From Arthrobacter burdickii (GTDB taxonomy: Bacteria; Actinomycetota; Actinomycetes; Actinomycetales; Micrococcaceae), in contig NZ_JAROCG010000001.1 in the NCBI RefSeq assembly GCF_030433645.1, positions 1-64,000 on the forward strand: a stretch of DNA of 64,000 nucleotides, given 5' to 3'. The notes under the pieces are model-generated. The model made no database searches and was not told the DNA's origin. It was given only the letters and a program-made list of their open reading frames with translations. The translations under genes and the position numbers were made by a program. Shown here in pieces: positions 12,776-21,139 of the stretch; positions within the stretch are counted from its first letter, which is position 1, and the number at the start of each line of letters is the position of its first letter.

Positions 12776-13755
12776 GCCGACCGCTGGCGCGACACCTCGT
12801 ACAGCGTGATTCCCACCGCCATCGACGCGTTGAGCGACTCCATGGCGGAGTCGATGGGGATGGAGACTATCTGGTCGCAGTTCTCGCGCACGAGCCGGGA
12901 GAGACCCTTGCCCTCCGAGCCGACGACGATGCAGATCGGGTCGCGCCCGAGGGACAGCGCGGGGAGCGAGACGTCGCCGTCGCCGTCGAGCCCGAGGACG
13001 AAGATCCCCTTGTCCTTGAAGGACTTCAGCGCCGAGTTGAGGTTGCCGACGCGTGCAACGGGGACACGGACGGCCGCACCGGCGCTGGTCTTCCAGGCCG
13101 ACGCCGTCACTCCGACCGAGCGGCGCTCCGGCACGATGACGCCGTGGCTGCTGAACGCGGACGCCGAGCGGATGATGGCTCCGAGGTTGCGGGGGTCGGT
13201 GATGCCGTCGAGGGCCACGAAGAGCGGCGCGTTCCCGATGTGTCCCCGCTTGTACCGATCGATCGTCTCGTCGACGAGGTCCAGCGCGTCGGCGTACTCG
13301 TAGGGCGGGATCTGCAGCATGAGGCCCTGGTGCACGGCGCCGTCCGTCATGCGATCGAGTTCCGGCTTGCCGGTCTCCATCACGGGGATGCCGCGCTCGG
13401 CGGCCATCTTCAGCGACTCGCGCACGCGGTCGTCCATCTCGATGCGGATGGCGACGTGGAGGGCCTTGGCCGGGATGCCCGCGCGGAGAGCCTCGACGAC
13501 GGAGTTGCGCCCGGTGACGACTTCTTCGGCGGCCTTGCCCTTGGTGCGGCCCGTTCCGGCGCTCTTGCCGCCGGCACGCTTGGCAGCCGAGCGCTCCGAC
13601 AGCTCCTTGTTCTTGAACGCCTTGTGGTACGGGCGGTCCTCCGCCTTGGGAGTGGGGCCCTTGCCCTCGAGCGACTTGCGTCCGTGTCCGCCGGTGCCGA
13701 TGGTGGGGCCCTTTTTCGTTTTGCGAACCGCGCCTGGACGTCCGTGACTGGCCAT
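12772..13755 (-). CDS. rlmB: 23S rRNA (guanosine-2'-O-)-methyltransferase RlmB (SpoU/TrmH family)
   Basis: 327 residues. A basic, disordered N-terminal tail of about 80 residues (Lys/Gly-rich, typical of actinobacterial members) precedes the substrate-binding domain (about 80-155) and a SpoU-type knotted methyltransferase domain with motif 1 DGITDPRNLGAIIRSA, motif 2 IVVGSEGKGLSR and motif 3 IPIDSAMESLNASMAVGI. ATG at 13755 is preceded on the minus strand by AAAGGTG about 8 bases upstream. Expected to methylate a guanosine of 23S rRNA; a tRNA target cannot be excluded from sequence. Confidence 0.9.
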   Translation of the reverse strand: MASHGRPGAVRKTKKGPTIGTGGHGRKSLEGKGPTPKAEDRPYHKAFKNKELSERSAAKRAGGKSAGTGRTKGKAAEEVVTGRNSVVEALRAGIPAKALHVAIRIEMDDRVRESLKMAAERGIPVMETGKPELDRMTDGAVHQGLMLQIPPYEYADALDLVDETIDRYKRGHIGNAPLFVALDGITDPRNLGAIIRSASAFSSHGVIVPERRSVGVTASAWKTSAGAAVRVPVARVGNLNSALKSFKDKGIFVLGLDGDGDVSLPALSLGRDPICIVVGSEGKGLSRLVRENCDQIVSIPIDSAMESLNASMAVGITLYEVSRQRSA

Positions 13756-13877
13756 GGAAGAACACCTTTATATAGAAGAAGAATCTCCCCCAGTTTACGC
13801 GGAGCCGATGCCGTATACCGGCACCGGCCGGAATACGGGCGCCACGGGCGGACGGACCCGGGCCCGCGCCCGGCGTG

Positions 13878-15353
13878 CTAGTCCCCGGAGAGTGCCCAGC
13901 GCGCGCCCTCCGCGGAGTCCTCGATGGTGATTCCGGCGGCCGCCAGGGCGTCGCGGATAGCATCCGCCCTCGCCCAGTCCCGGGCGCTCCGGGCCTCGCT
14001 GCGTTCGGCCAGCCGGTCTCCGATGAGCGCGTCGAGCGCCCTACCGACTCCCCCTTCCGCCCCGGTCCCCGTGACCGCCGGGTCCCCGGCGTCGTCGAGC
14101 CCGAGGACAGCGGTCATCGCGAGGACGGCGGCGAGGCTGCTGCGGACGGCGTCGTCGTCCCCCGCCGCGAGGGCCGTGTTGCCGCTGCGCACCGTGGTGT
14201 GGAGCACGGCGAGGGCCTGCGGCACGTTGAGGTCGTCATCCATCGCCTCGGCGAAGGCCTGCGGCAGGTCGGCTGCGCCAGCCGGTCCGGGTGCCGGGGA
14301 AAGTCCCGCGAGACGGGCGGAGGCCTTGGCGATGAATCCGTCGATCCGGGACACGGCAGCACCCGCTTCCTGCAGCGACGTCTCCCGGTAGTCGAGCACC
14401 GACCGGTAGTGGGCCTGCCCGAGGTAGTAGCGGACCACCCGGGGGCCGGCGGCGTCGACCATCTCCTGCGGGCTGACGGTGTTGCCGATCGACTTCGACA
14501 TCTTCTCGCCGCCGTACGTCACCATGCCGTTGTGCATCCAGAAGCGCGCGAAGGCGTGTCCAGCAGCCTGGGACTGGGCCATCTCGTTCTCGTGGTGGGG
14601 GAACCGCAGGTCCAGACCCCCGCCATGGATGTCGAACTCGGTGCCGAGGTACTTGGTGACCATGCTGGAGCATTCGAGGTGCCAGCCCGGACGCCCGGCG
14701 CCCCAGGGGCTGGTCCACGATGCCGTGGCCGGATCCGTGTCCTTCGAGCCCTTCCACAGCGCGAAGTCGCGCGGATCCTTCTTGCCCCGCGGGTCGGCGT
14801 CGGGCGCGGCCTGCATGTCGTCGATGTCCTGCCGGGTCAGGCTGCCGTAGGCGGGCCAGGAGCGCACGTCGAAGTAGACGTCCCCGGAGTCGTCCAACGC
14901 CGGATACGCATGGCCGCGGTCGATCAGGAGCTGGATGAGTGCGTGCATCTCGGGGATGTGGCCGGTGGCACGGGGCTCGTAGGTGGGCGGACGGACGCCG
15001 AGGGCCGTGTAGGCGCGCTGGAACTCCTGCTCGAACCGGTAGGCCAGGGCCCACCACTGCTCCTCCGGCACCACCGACGGATCACGGTCGGCGGCGCCCT
15101 CGCGGAACGAGTCGGAGGACTTGGCGAGGATCTTGTCGTCGATGTCCGTCACGTTGCGGACGACGGTGACGCGCAGTCCCCGCGCCTCCAGCCACCGGGT
15201 CAGCTGGTCGAAGGCGATCGCGGACCGCACGTGCCCGACGTGCGGCATGCCCTGCACCGTGGCGCCGCAGTAGTAGAGGCTCGCCCTGCCCGGTTCCAGT
15301 GGCTCGAAGGGGCGCACCTCGGCGCGGGCGGTGTCATAGAATCGCAGGCTCAC
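13878..15353 (-). CDS. cysS: Cysteinyl-tRNA synthetase
   Basis: 491 residues, class I synthetase. Zinc-ligand Cys and HIGH signature appear together in [18 protein letters not shown], further zinc ligands in HLECSSM and the HHENE motif, and KMSKS in [11 protein letters not shown]. It starts at GTG 15353, with TAATCT ending 6 bases before, so it has its own leaderless-type promoter although it also follows ispF by 26 bases on the same strand. The paralogue MshC of mycothiol synthesis was considered; the C-terminal extension and the length favour CysS. Confidence 0.94.
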   Translation of the reverse strand: MSLRFYDTARAEVRPFEPLEPGRASLYYCGATVQGMPHVGHVRSAIAFDQLTRWLEARGLRVTVVRNVTDIDDKILAKSSDSFREGAADRDPSVVPEEQWWALAYRFEQEFQRAYTALGVRPPTYEPRATGHIPEMHALIQLLIDRGHAYPALDDSGDVYFDVRSWPAYGSLTRQDIDDMQAAPDADPRGKKDPRDFALWKGSKDTDPATASWTSPWGAGRPGWHLECSSMVTKYLGTEFDIHGGGLDLRFPHHENEMAQSQAAGHAFARFWMHNGMVTYGGEKMSKSIGNTVSPQEMVDAAGPRVVRYYLGQAHYRSVLDYRETSLQEAGAAVSRIDGFIAKASARLAGLSPAPGPAGAADLPQAFAEAMDDDLNVPQALAVLHTTVRSGNTALAAGDDDAVRSSLAAVLAMTAVLGLDDAGDPAVTGTGAEGGVGRALDALIGDRLAERSEARSARDWARADAIRDALAAAGITIEDSAEGARWALSGD

Positions 15354-15359
15354 CGCTCC

Positions 15360-15365
15360 AGATTA
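15360..15365 (-). promoter_or_regulatory. -10 element for leaderless cysS
   Basis: TAATCT on the minus strand, six bases before GTG 15353, inside the short ispF-cysS spacer and the last codons region of ispF. Confidence 0.45.
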
Positions 15366-15379
15366 CCCGGCGGGTTCCG

Positions 15380-15910
15380 TCAGCCTTCCGGACGAACCGC
15401 CACCCGGGACGAGGACCGCACGACGACGGCGGTCGCGATCGCTGCGACACCCTCTCCCCGGCCGGTGAGCCCGAGTCCGTCGGTGGTGGTGGCCGAGATG
15501 CTGACCGGTGTCTGCGCGGCATCGGACAGGACTGCCTCCGCCTCGGCGCGGCGGGGCGCGAACTTCGGGCGGTTCCCGATGAGCTGGACCGCGATGTTGC
15601 CGATGTCGAATCCGGCGTCCCGCACGATCGCGGCGGCCGACGACAGCAGGGTGGAGCCCGAGGCGCCGGCGTACTCGGGTCGCGCGGTGCCGAAGTGCGT
15701 GCCGAGGTCCCCCACACCCGCGGCGGAGAACAGCGCGTCGGCTGCCGCATGCGCGACGGCGTCGCCGTCGGAGTGGCCCGACAGCCCGCGCTCGCCCTCC
15801 CACAGCAGGCCCGCGAGCCACAGCGGCGCGGGGTCCCCGTCGGATGCGTAGGCATGGACGTCCACACCGATCCCGGTGCGGGGTAGGTGGAGGTGTTCAC
15901 TGAGGTACAC
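15380..15910 (-). CDS. ispF: 2-C-methyl-D-erythritol 2,4-cyclodiphosphate synthase
   Basis: 176 residues from GTG 15910; the conserved core begins at GIGVDVHAY. IspF cyclises CDP-methylerythritol 2-phosphate in the non-mevalonate (MEP) isoprenoid pathway. The metal ligands Asp and His in GVDVHAY and His in [13 protein letters not shown] are present, as is the [18 protein letters not shown]-terminal motif. The start is uncertain by a few codons because the N-terminus is longer than the usual about 158 residues. Follows ispD on the same strand, separated by about 105 bases that contain a short tandem repeat. Confidence 0.92.
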   Translation of the reverse strand: MYLSEHLHLPRTGIGVDVHAYASDGDPAPLWLAGLLWEGERGLSGHSDGDAVAHAAADALFSAAGVGDLGTHFGTARPEYAGASGSTLLSSAAAIVRDAGFDIGNIAVQLIGNRPKFAPRRAEAEAVLSDAAQTPVSISATTTDGLGLTGRGEGVAAIATAVVVRSSSRVAVRPEG

Positions 15911-15973
15911 GGCTGCTCCTGCTGGTCGGCGGTGGGAGTGGGGCGTCAGGGTGCCGCGGGCGGCGTGGCGGGG

Positions 15974-16033
15974 TCCCGGGCTACATCCCGGGCTGTATCC
16001 CGGGCTATGTCTCGGGCTATGTCTCGGGCGGCG
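15974..16033. repeat. 12-bp tandem repeat across the ispD 3' end
   Basis: About five consecutive 12-base units of the form TCCCGGGCTAYR (units begin at 15974, 15986, 15998, 16010 and 16022) with point differences, grading into weaker copies up to about 16050. The repeat covers the ispD stop codon (16017-16019) and fills part of the ispD-ispF spacer, so the last residues of IspD are encoded by repeat units. Confidence 0.8.
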
Positions 16034-16781
16034 AACCGGGATGCGTCGCGGGCTGCCGTGCGGCGAGGACCGCCTCGGCGATGACGAGGTCCAGGGGCGT
16101 GGTGACCTTGAAGGCGAGGGCGTCCCCCTCCACGACTCGCACCGTGGCGCCCTGGGCCTCCAGGAGCATCGCATCGTCCGTGACACCGGGGTCGGATGCG
16201 GTGGCGCTCGCATGGGCTGCCCGCAGCGCGCGGGCGTCGAACCCCTGGGGGGTCTGCACGGCGCGCAGGACGGCACGGTCGGGCGTCGCCGTGACGACGT
16301 CGCCCGTCACGACCTTCACCGTGTCCACCACGGGCAGCACCGGGATGACCGCGGGCGACCCTGCACGGACGGCGGCGGCGACCCGATGGAAGACCGCGGG
16401 CGGGGTGAGCGCACGGGCGGCGTCGTGGACCAGGACGACGCCGGCTGACGAAGGCAGCGCATCGAGGCCCGCACGCACGGAGGCGGCCCGTGTTGCCCCA
16501 CCGGCCACCGCCGTGATCCGCACCGTCCTATCGCCTGCGGTGCGCCGCCCCGCCTGGTCGACGACAGCGGATAGGACGGCGTCGCCTGCGGGAACGACCA
16601 CGACGACGGACGCCGCGACGCCCGACGCGACGACGGACTCCAGCGAATGCTCGAGGAGGGTCCGCCCACCGCACAGCACGCGCGCCTTCGGGATGCCCTG
16701 CCCGAGCCGCTGTCCGGACCCGGCGGCGACCAGGACGACGCCGACCTCGGCTCGGACGGACTGTGAATTCTTCTCGGACAC
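16017..16781 (-). CDS. ispD: 2-C-methyl-D-erythritol 4-phosphate cytidylyltransferase
   Basis: 254 residues. Makes CDP-methylerythritol in the MEP pathway. N-terminal nucleotide-binding loop [18 protein letters not shown], central VHDAARAL and C-terminal VTDDAMLLE are family hallmarks. Start is GTG 16781. The gene lies downstream of carD but after a strong carD terminator; TAGGGT ends 6 bases before its GTG, so it probably has its own leaderless promoter. The C-terminal tail (about [14 protein letters not shown]) runs into the 12-bp tandem repeat and is likely variable between strains. Confidence 0.93.
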   Translation of the reverse strand: MSEKNSQSVRAEVGVVLVAAGSGQRLGQGIPKARVLCGGRTLLEHSLESVVASGVAASVVVVVPAGDAVLSAVVDQAGRRTAGDRTVRITAVAGGATRAASVRAGLDALPSSAGVVLVHDAARALTPPAVFHRVAAAVRAGSPAVIPVLPVVDTVKVVTGDVVTATPDRAVLRAVQTPQGFDARALRAAHASATASDPGVTDDAMLLEAQGATVRVVEGDALAFKVTTPLDLVIAEAVLAARQPATHPGSPPET

Positions 16782-16787
16782 TCCGTC

Positions 16788-16793
16788 ACCCTA
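16788..16793 (-). promoter_or_regulatory. -10 element for leaderless ispD
   Basis: TAGGGT on the minus strand, six bases before GTG 16781 and just downstream of the carD terminator. It explains how ispD can be expressed beyond that terminator. Confidence 0.5.
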
Positions 16794-16804
16794 TGACAGG
16801 GCAA

Positions 16805-16834
16805 CAAAAAAGAGGGACCCGGGGGTCCCTCTTT
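16805..16834 (-). terminator. Intrinsic terminator of carD
   Basis: Twelve-base stem (16809-16820 with 16823-16834) followed on the minus strand by TTTTTTGTTG. Lies 18 bases after the carD stop codon and 24 bases before the ispD start. Confidence 0.85.
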
Positions 16835-16851
16835 CGCGTCGAGCCCGTCTC

Positions 16852-17334
16852 CTAGGAGGCGAGGACCTCGTCGAGAACGCTTGCGGCCTTCTCTTCGTCG
16901 GTCTTCTCCGCCAGGGCGAGCTCGGAGATCAGGATCTGCCGCGCTTTCGCGAGCATCCTCTTCTCACCGGCCGACAGGCCGCGGTCGTGGTCGCGGCGCC
17001 AGAGGTCGCGGACTACTTCTGCAACCTTGATGACATCGCCCGAGGCGAGCTTCTCGAGGTTCGCCTTGTAGCGGCGCGACCAGTTCGTGGGCTCTTCCGT
17101 GAATTCGGCCCGCAGGACGTCGAACACATGCTCGAGGCCCTCCTTGCCGACTACGTCACGAACCCCTACGAGGTCAACGTTCTCTGCTGGTACTTCTATC
17201 GTCAGATCACCCTGTGCCACCTTGAGCTTGAGATACATCTTCTCTTCGCCCTTGATGACGCGCATCTTGATCTCTTCGATCTTCGCTGCGCCGTGGTGAG
17301 GGTAAACAACTGTTTCGCCGACCTCAAAAACCAT
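16852..17334 (-). CDS. carD: CarD-family RNA polymerase-binding transcription regulator
   Basis: 160 residues, close to the mycobacterial CarD length. N-terminal RNA polymerase-interacting (Tudor-like) domain starts at [17 protein letters not shown]; the helical C-terminal DNA-binding half contains the conserved [12 protein letters not shown] and [19 protein letters not shown]. CarD stabilises open complexes at sigma-A promoters, notably those of rRNA. I chose ATG 17334, preceded on the minus strand by AAGGGGA with 9-base spacing, over an open extension to 17358. Linkage to ispD and the divergent lipoprotein gene matches other Actinobacteria. Confidence 0.95.
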   Translation of the reverse strand: MVFEVGETVVYPHHGAAKIEEIKMRVIKGEEKMYLKLKVAQGDLTIEVPAENVDLVGVRDVVGKEGLEHVFDVLRAEFTEEPTNWSRRYKANLEKLASGDVIKVAEVVRDLWRRDHDRGLSAGEKRMLAKARQILISELALAEKTDEEKAASVLDEVLAS

Positions 17335-17591
17335 GTGGACTTTCCCCTTTCCCGTCAATCAGTTTATCACGGCAACGACACGCCCGACGATGCGTTTTCG
17401 CAGGTCAGAGGGCCGAATCAAGCTCAATTGGCTATCATTCGCCTCTTGACGGGGAGAGCTTTTGGTGATCCGAGTGCTCCCGGGCCGACGAAACCAACAC
17501 CACGATTCCGCGGCATTGCCGATAGTCTGTTGGGTAGGTCCGCACCGGATCACACCCTTGTCCCGCCTGTTGAACCCCAGGAGTTTGTGCT

Positions 17592-18122
17592 GTGAATTGT
17601 GCACCGAAGAACCGAGCGCAGCAGGCCGTTGCTGCCGGCGCCGTGCTGCTGATGCTGGGTGTCTCCGGCTGCAGCTTCACCACGGAGCAGTCGACGACGA
17701 CGCGGTACGCGGCGTCGGACGGCATCGTGAAGGACCTCGGATCGGTGCAGCTGCGCAACGTCCTGGTGGTCGGGCGCGACGACGAGACCGCAGGCCGCCT
17801 GGTGGGCACCGTGTTCAACACGAGCGACGAGCCGGTCGACCTCTCCATCCAGGCCGGCGGCGCATCCACCAGCGTCACCATCGAGGGCCAGGGCGAGTTC
17901 AGGTTCGAGGACGAGTCTGCGGACGACGGCACCCTCGAAGGACTGCCGGACATCCCGGGCTCGCTGATCGACGTCGACTTCACGGTCCAGGGCGACGAGG
18001 CGACCTTCGAGGTACCGGTGCTCGACGGGACGCTGGAGGAATACCGCGAGTACGTACCCGGCGGATACACCCCCCGGCCGAGCGAGCCCGCCGCGACCGA
18101 GGAAGCCGCCGAAGGCGAGTAG
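17592..18122 (+). CDS. LpqE-like lipoprotein of unknown function
   Basis: 176 residues. Signal peptide with lipobox LGVSGC (lipidated Cys about residue 27), so it is predicted to be anchored to the outer face of the membrane. The mature part is a beta-rich, strongly acidic domain (VQLRNVLVVGRDDETAGRLVGT) and ends in an acidic, Pro/Glu-rich tail. GTG at 17592 is preceded by AGGAG with 8-base spacing. The divergent position next to carD is the same as that of lpqE in mycobacteria, which together with the fold-like sequence suggests that family; the function is not known to me. A distant similarity to copper-chaperone PCuAC-type lipoproteins is possible but no Met/His metal motif is visible. Confidence 0.75.
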   Translation: MNCAPKNRAQQAVAAGAVLLMLGVSGCSFTTEQSTTTRYAASDGIVKDLGSVQLRNVLVVGRDDETAGRLVGTVFNTSDEPVDLSIQAGGASTSVTIEGQGEFRFEDESADDGTLEGLPDIPGSLIDVDFTVQGDEATFEVPVLDGTLEEYREYVPGGYTPRPSEPAATEEAAEGE

Positions 18123-18153
18123 CCTTCCCCGCCAGCACCTCCACCCGATGGAC

Positions 18154-18185
18154 ATGCCCGCCTCCGATCGATCGGAGGCGGGCAT
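18154..18185 (+). terminator. Terminator after the LpqE-like gene
   Basis: Perfect 32-base palindrome followed by TTT on the plus strand, 31 bases after the stop codon. Confidence 0.8.
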
Positions 18186-18313
18186 TTCCGTCTCTCCACG
18201 ACTCCGCTCGCTGTGAAGGCGGCCGAGAGGACAGAAAGAACCGCGCACAGGGCCCTCGGCCGGTCATTCCTGTCGTCTCGCGGCTCGAGCCGGAGGACAA
18301 CGCGGGGTGCGGC

Positions 18314-18994
18314 TCAGGGCTCGTACTTGTACCCGAGGCCGCGGACCGTGATGAGGTAGCGGGGGTTCGAGGGATCCGGCTCCAGCTTGCTGCGCAGCCG
18401 CTTGACGTGCACATCGAGGGTCTTCGTGTCCCCCACATAGTCCGACCCCCAGACGCGGTCGATCAGCTGGCCGCGCGTCAGGACCCTGCCCGAGTTCCTG
18501 AGCAGCATCTCCAGCAGCTCGAACTCCTTGAGCGGGAGGGCGACCTGCTCACCGTCGACACTCACCACATGGCGTTCGACGTCCATCCGGACAGGCCCGG
18601 CCTGGACGGTGGTGGAGACGAGCTCCTCGGGTTCGCCCTGGCGCCGGAGCACCGCCCGGACGCGGGCCACGAGCTCGCGCGACGAGTACGGCTTGGTGAC
18701 GTAGTCGTCGGCGCCGAGTTCCAGCCCCACCACCTTGTCGATCTCGGCGTCCTTGGCCGTGAGCATGATGACCGGGACGTTGGAGCGCTGGCGCAGCTGG
18801 CGGCAGACCTCCGTACCGGACAGTCCCGGAAGCTGGAGGTCCAGCAGCACGAGGTCCGCGCCCGCGCGGTCGAACTCGGTGACGGCGTCGAGGCCGTTGT
18901 CCACCACGGACACCTCGAAGCCTTCCTTGCCGAGGAGGTAGGACAGCGGGTCGCTGAACGACTCCTCGTCCTCGACGATCAGAATGCGGCTCAC
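18314..18994 (-). CDS. regX3: Response regulator RegX3-like (OmpR family)
   Basis: 226 residues. Receiver domain (about 1-120) with acidic pocket VEDEES, phospho-acceptor Asp in LVLLDLQLPG, and conserved Lys in YVTKPYSSREL; winged-helix DNA-binding domain (about 130-226) with ending VRGLGYKYEP. Start GTG 18994 overlaps the senX3 stop by four bases. In Actinobacteria this regulator controls phosphate-limitation genes by binding direct repeats; such a box lies upstream at about 20275-20312, between senX3 and phoU. Confidence 0.9.
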   Translation of the reverse strand: MSRILIVEDEESFSDPLSYLLGKEGFEVSVVDNGLDAVTEFDRAGADLVLLDLQLPGLSGTEVCRQLRQRSNVPVIMLTAKDAEIDKVVGLELGADDYVTKPYSSRELVARVRAVLRRQGEPEELVSTTVQAGPVRMDVERHVVSVDGEQVALPLKEFELLEMLLRNSGRVLTRGQLIDRVWGSDYVGDTKTLDVHVKRLRSKLEPDPSNPRYLITVRGLGYKYEP

Positions 18995-20214
18995 GCCTTG
19001 ACTCCCTGCTCCTGGACAGCGGCGCTGCCCTTCTTGACGGTCTTCCGGTCGGACTGCTGCCCTGTCGACCCGGCAGCGCCGTCGTCGAGGGCGCTCTCCA
19101 TCTCGGGCAGGCGGACGGTGAAGGTGCTTCCCTGGCCTGCCTGCGACCACACCGTCACCTCGCCGCCGTGGTTGGACACGACGTGCTTGACGATGCTGAG
19201 CCCCAGGCCGGTGCCGCCGGTCTGGCGGGAACGCGCGGCGTCGATGCGGTAGAACCGTTCGAAGATGCGCTCCTGTTCCTCGGGCGTGATCCCCGGCCCC
19301 TGGTCGGTCACCGAGACCTGGACGAGGCCGTCCCGGGACCGGACGCCCACCCCGACGCGGGTACCCTCCGGCGAGTAGCGGATGGCGTTGTCGATGAGGT
19401 TGCGGAAGGCCGTCATCAGGAGATCGTGATCGCCGTACACGGGGAGGGAGACCGAACCGCCGACGACGATGTCGATCTGCTTGCTCTCGGCGGGCAGCTT
19501 GTTGCGGTCCACGGCCTCGACGATGACCGCGTTGATGTCCACGGGCTTCCCGCGACGCACGACGTCGGCGCCCTGCAGGCGGGAGAGCTCGATGATGTCC
19601 TGCACGAGAGCGGACAGGCGGCCGGACTCCTTGTGCATGCGCTGGGCGAAGCGGCGCACGGCCACCTCGTCCTCGGCGGCGTCGTCGATGGCCTCCGCGA
19701 GGAGGGAGATCGCGCCCACCGGTGTCTTCAGCTCGTGGGACACATTGGCGACGAAGTCGTTGCGGATCTCCTCGCTCCGGGTGATCTCCGTGCGATCGTC
19801 GGCGAGGATCAGGATGTATTCGGTGCCGAGGGCGGCGACGCGGACCTGCACCACGATGGTCCCCTGTCCGAAGGGGCCGCGGGGAAGCTCGAGCTGTTCC
19901 TGCTCGATGACGCCGTCGCGCCGGACGCGTGCCGTGAGGTCGAGCAGTTCGGAATGGACCACGGTGTGTCCGCGGACGAGGCCGAAGGCGTAGGCGGCGG
20001 GACTCGCCCGCACGACGCCGTCGATCGCGTCCACGATGACGTAGGCGCGTCCGATGATCGAGAGAACCTCGGCCGCGCCGTCGGGCAGCGAGGGTTCGTC
20101 CTCGTAGCGGAGCCGGAGTCGCTGCGCCTCGCTCGCCCGGAACGCTGCCATGCCGCTCACGCCGAGGGCCAGGCCTACCAGCCCGGCCACGAGCGTCAGG
20201 AGAAGGGGGTCCAC
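18991..20214 (-). CDS. senX3: Sensor histidine kinase SenX3-like
   Basis: 407 residues. One clear N-terminal membrane helix (about residues 4-25), a PAS-like region (about 50-150) with little extracytoplasmic sequence, HisKA box NVSHELKTPVG (autophosphorylated His), and HATPase boxes NLIDNAIRYSP, DQGPGI and GGTGLGLSIVKHV. The absence of a large periplasmic domain is the SenX3/PhoR pattern, in which phosphate status is sensed through PhoU and the Pst transporter. phoU is divergent. GTG start at 20214 is 6 bases after TAAGCT, so probably leaderless. The C-terminal tail is long and low-complexity. Confidence 0.9.
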   Translation of the reverse strand: MDPLLLTLVAGLVGLALGVSGMAAFRASEAQRLRLRYEDEPSLPDGAAEVLSIIGRAYVIVDAIDGVVRASPAAYAFGLVRGHTVVHSELLDLTARVRRDGVIEQEQLELPRGPFGQGTIVVQVRVAALGTEYILILADDRTEITRSEEIRNDFVANVSHELKTPVGAISLLAEAIDDAAEDEVAVRRFAQRMHKESGRLSALVQDIIELSRLQGADVVRRGKPVDINAVIVEAVDRNKLPAESKQIDIVVGGSVSLPVYGDHDLLMTAFRNLIDNAIRYSPEGTRVGVGVRSRDGLVQVSVTDQGPGITPEEQERIFERFYRIDAARSRQTGGTGLGLSIVKHVVSNHGGEVTVWSQAGQGSTFTVRLPEMESALDDGAAGSTGQQSDRKTVKKGSAAVQEQGVKA

Positions 20215-20220
20215 GGACCT

Positions 20221-20226
20221 AGCTTA
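20221..20226 (-). promoter_or_regulatory. -10 element for leaderless senX3-regX3
   Basis: TAAGCT on the minus strand, six bases before GTG 20214. About 50 bases from the phosphate-type direct repeats. Confidence 0.5.
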
Positions 20227-20274
20227 TGCTCTGCGATTTCGGGCCCAGGCCCATCCGGTGGCAATAGGTAAGGG

Positions 20275-20312
20275 GTTCAACTAACGTTCACATAAAGCGG
20301 GGAAACAGTTCA
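20275..20312 (+). promoter_or_regulatory. PHO-box-like direct repeats between senX3 and phoU
   Basis: GTTCA occurs at 20275, 20286 and 20308, that is in an 11-base phase; the fourth position of the phase (20297) has only a weak match (GCGGG). Eleven-base direct repeats with a GTTCA core are the known binding pattern of PhoP/RegX3-type regulators in Actinobacteria. The box is placed to control phoU and possibly senX3-regX3 itself. Confidence 0.7.
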
Positions 20313-20384
20313 CCGCTGGCTGGAATGCTCGTCGGCAGAACTGTGACAACGGTTGAACCGATACTTCCAGGGAAGGACGCCCAC

Positions 20385-21044
20385 GTGCGTAAGGTTTTTC
20401 AGGCCGAGCTACACCAGATCGGCGAGGAGCTGATCGAGATCTCGCAGCTGGTGTCCGAGGCCATCCAGAAAGCCAACAGCGCTTTCCAGGGTGCCGACAC
20501 CGAGCTCGCGCAGGAGGTCATCGCCGCCGACGCGCGGATCGACTTCCTGCAGAACTCCCTCGACGAACGGGCCATCGACATCCTCGCCCTCCAGGGGCCG
20601 GTGGCCTCCGATCTCCGCATGATCGTGGGTGCGCTGAGGATGAGCGCGTCGCTCGAGCGGATGGGCGACCTGGCCCGCCACGTGGCGCAGCTCGCGCGCC
20701 TGCGGTACCCCGCGAACGTGATCCCGGAGACCATCCGGCCGACCTTCGACGAACTGGCCGAGCTCGACGTCCAGATCGCTGCAAAGGTCACGGAGCTCCT
20801 CGAGACCCGCAACCTCGAGCTGAGCAACGAGATCAACGCCGCGAACACCCGCGTCAACGAACTGCACGCCGGCGTCTTCAAGGCCGTCGCCGCGGAGGAC
20901 TGGAACGAGACCGCGCCGACGACCGTCGATGTCACCCTCGCCAGCCGCTACTACGAGCGCTTCGCGGACCACGGCGTCTCGGTGGCCCGCAAGGTAACCT
21001 ACCTCGTCACAGGCGAGTGGCAGCCCAGCGCTCCGCTCAACTGA
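20385..21044 (+). CDS. phoU: Phosphate signalling protein PhoU
   Basis: 219 residues, all-helical, two PhoU repeats with the metal-binding type motifs EALD-like (DERAIDILALQGPVASDLR and ASRYYERFADHGVSVAR). PhoU links the phosphate ABC transporter to the sensor kinase and represses the regulon when phosphate is plentiful. I place the start at GTG 20385, which follows GGAAGGA with 7-base spacing; an open extension to an ATG at 20325 is not family-like. Divergent from senX3-regX3 with a PHO-type box between. Confidence 0.93.
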   Translation: MRKVFQAELHQIGEELIEISQLVSEAIQKANSAFQGADTELAQEVIAADARIDFLQNSLDERAIDILALQGPVASDLRMIVGALRMSASLERMGDLARHVAQLARLRYPANVIPETIRPTFDELAELDVQIAAKVTELLETRNLELSNEINAANTRVNELHAGVFKAVAAEDWNETAPTTVDVTLASRYYERFADHGVSVARKVTYLVTGEWQPSAPLN

Positions 21045-21055
21045 CCCTCCTGAAC

Positions 21056-21113
21056 CTGCGTTGAACGGAACGACGGCGGCCCCTCGGGGCCGCCGTCGTT
21101 CCGTTCAACGCAG
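21056..21113. terminator. Very long perfect hairpin between phoU and gpmA
   Basis: Two perfectly complementary 28-base arms (21056-21083 and 21086-21113) with a two-base loop, between convergent genes. It acts most simply as a bidirectional terminator. Confidence 0.85.
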
Positions 21114-21139
21114 AGAATCGTTCCCGTCGAGGCGAGGTG

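Noticed and set aside
12776-13963. Extension of the glgX frame through the rlmB gene
   Set aside because: Antisense-like composition, overlaps the well-supported rlmB gene; the family N-terminus begins at GTG 12775.
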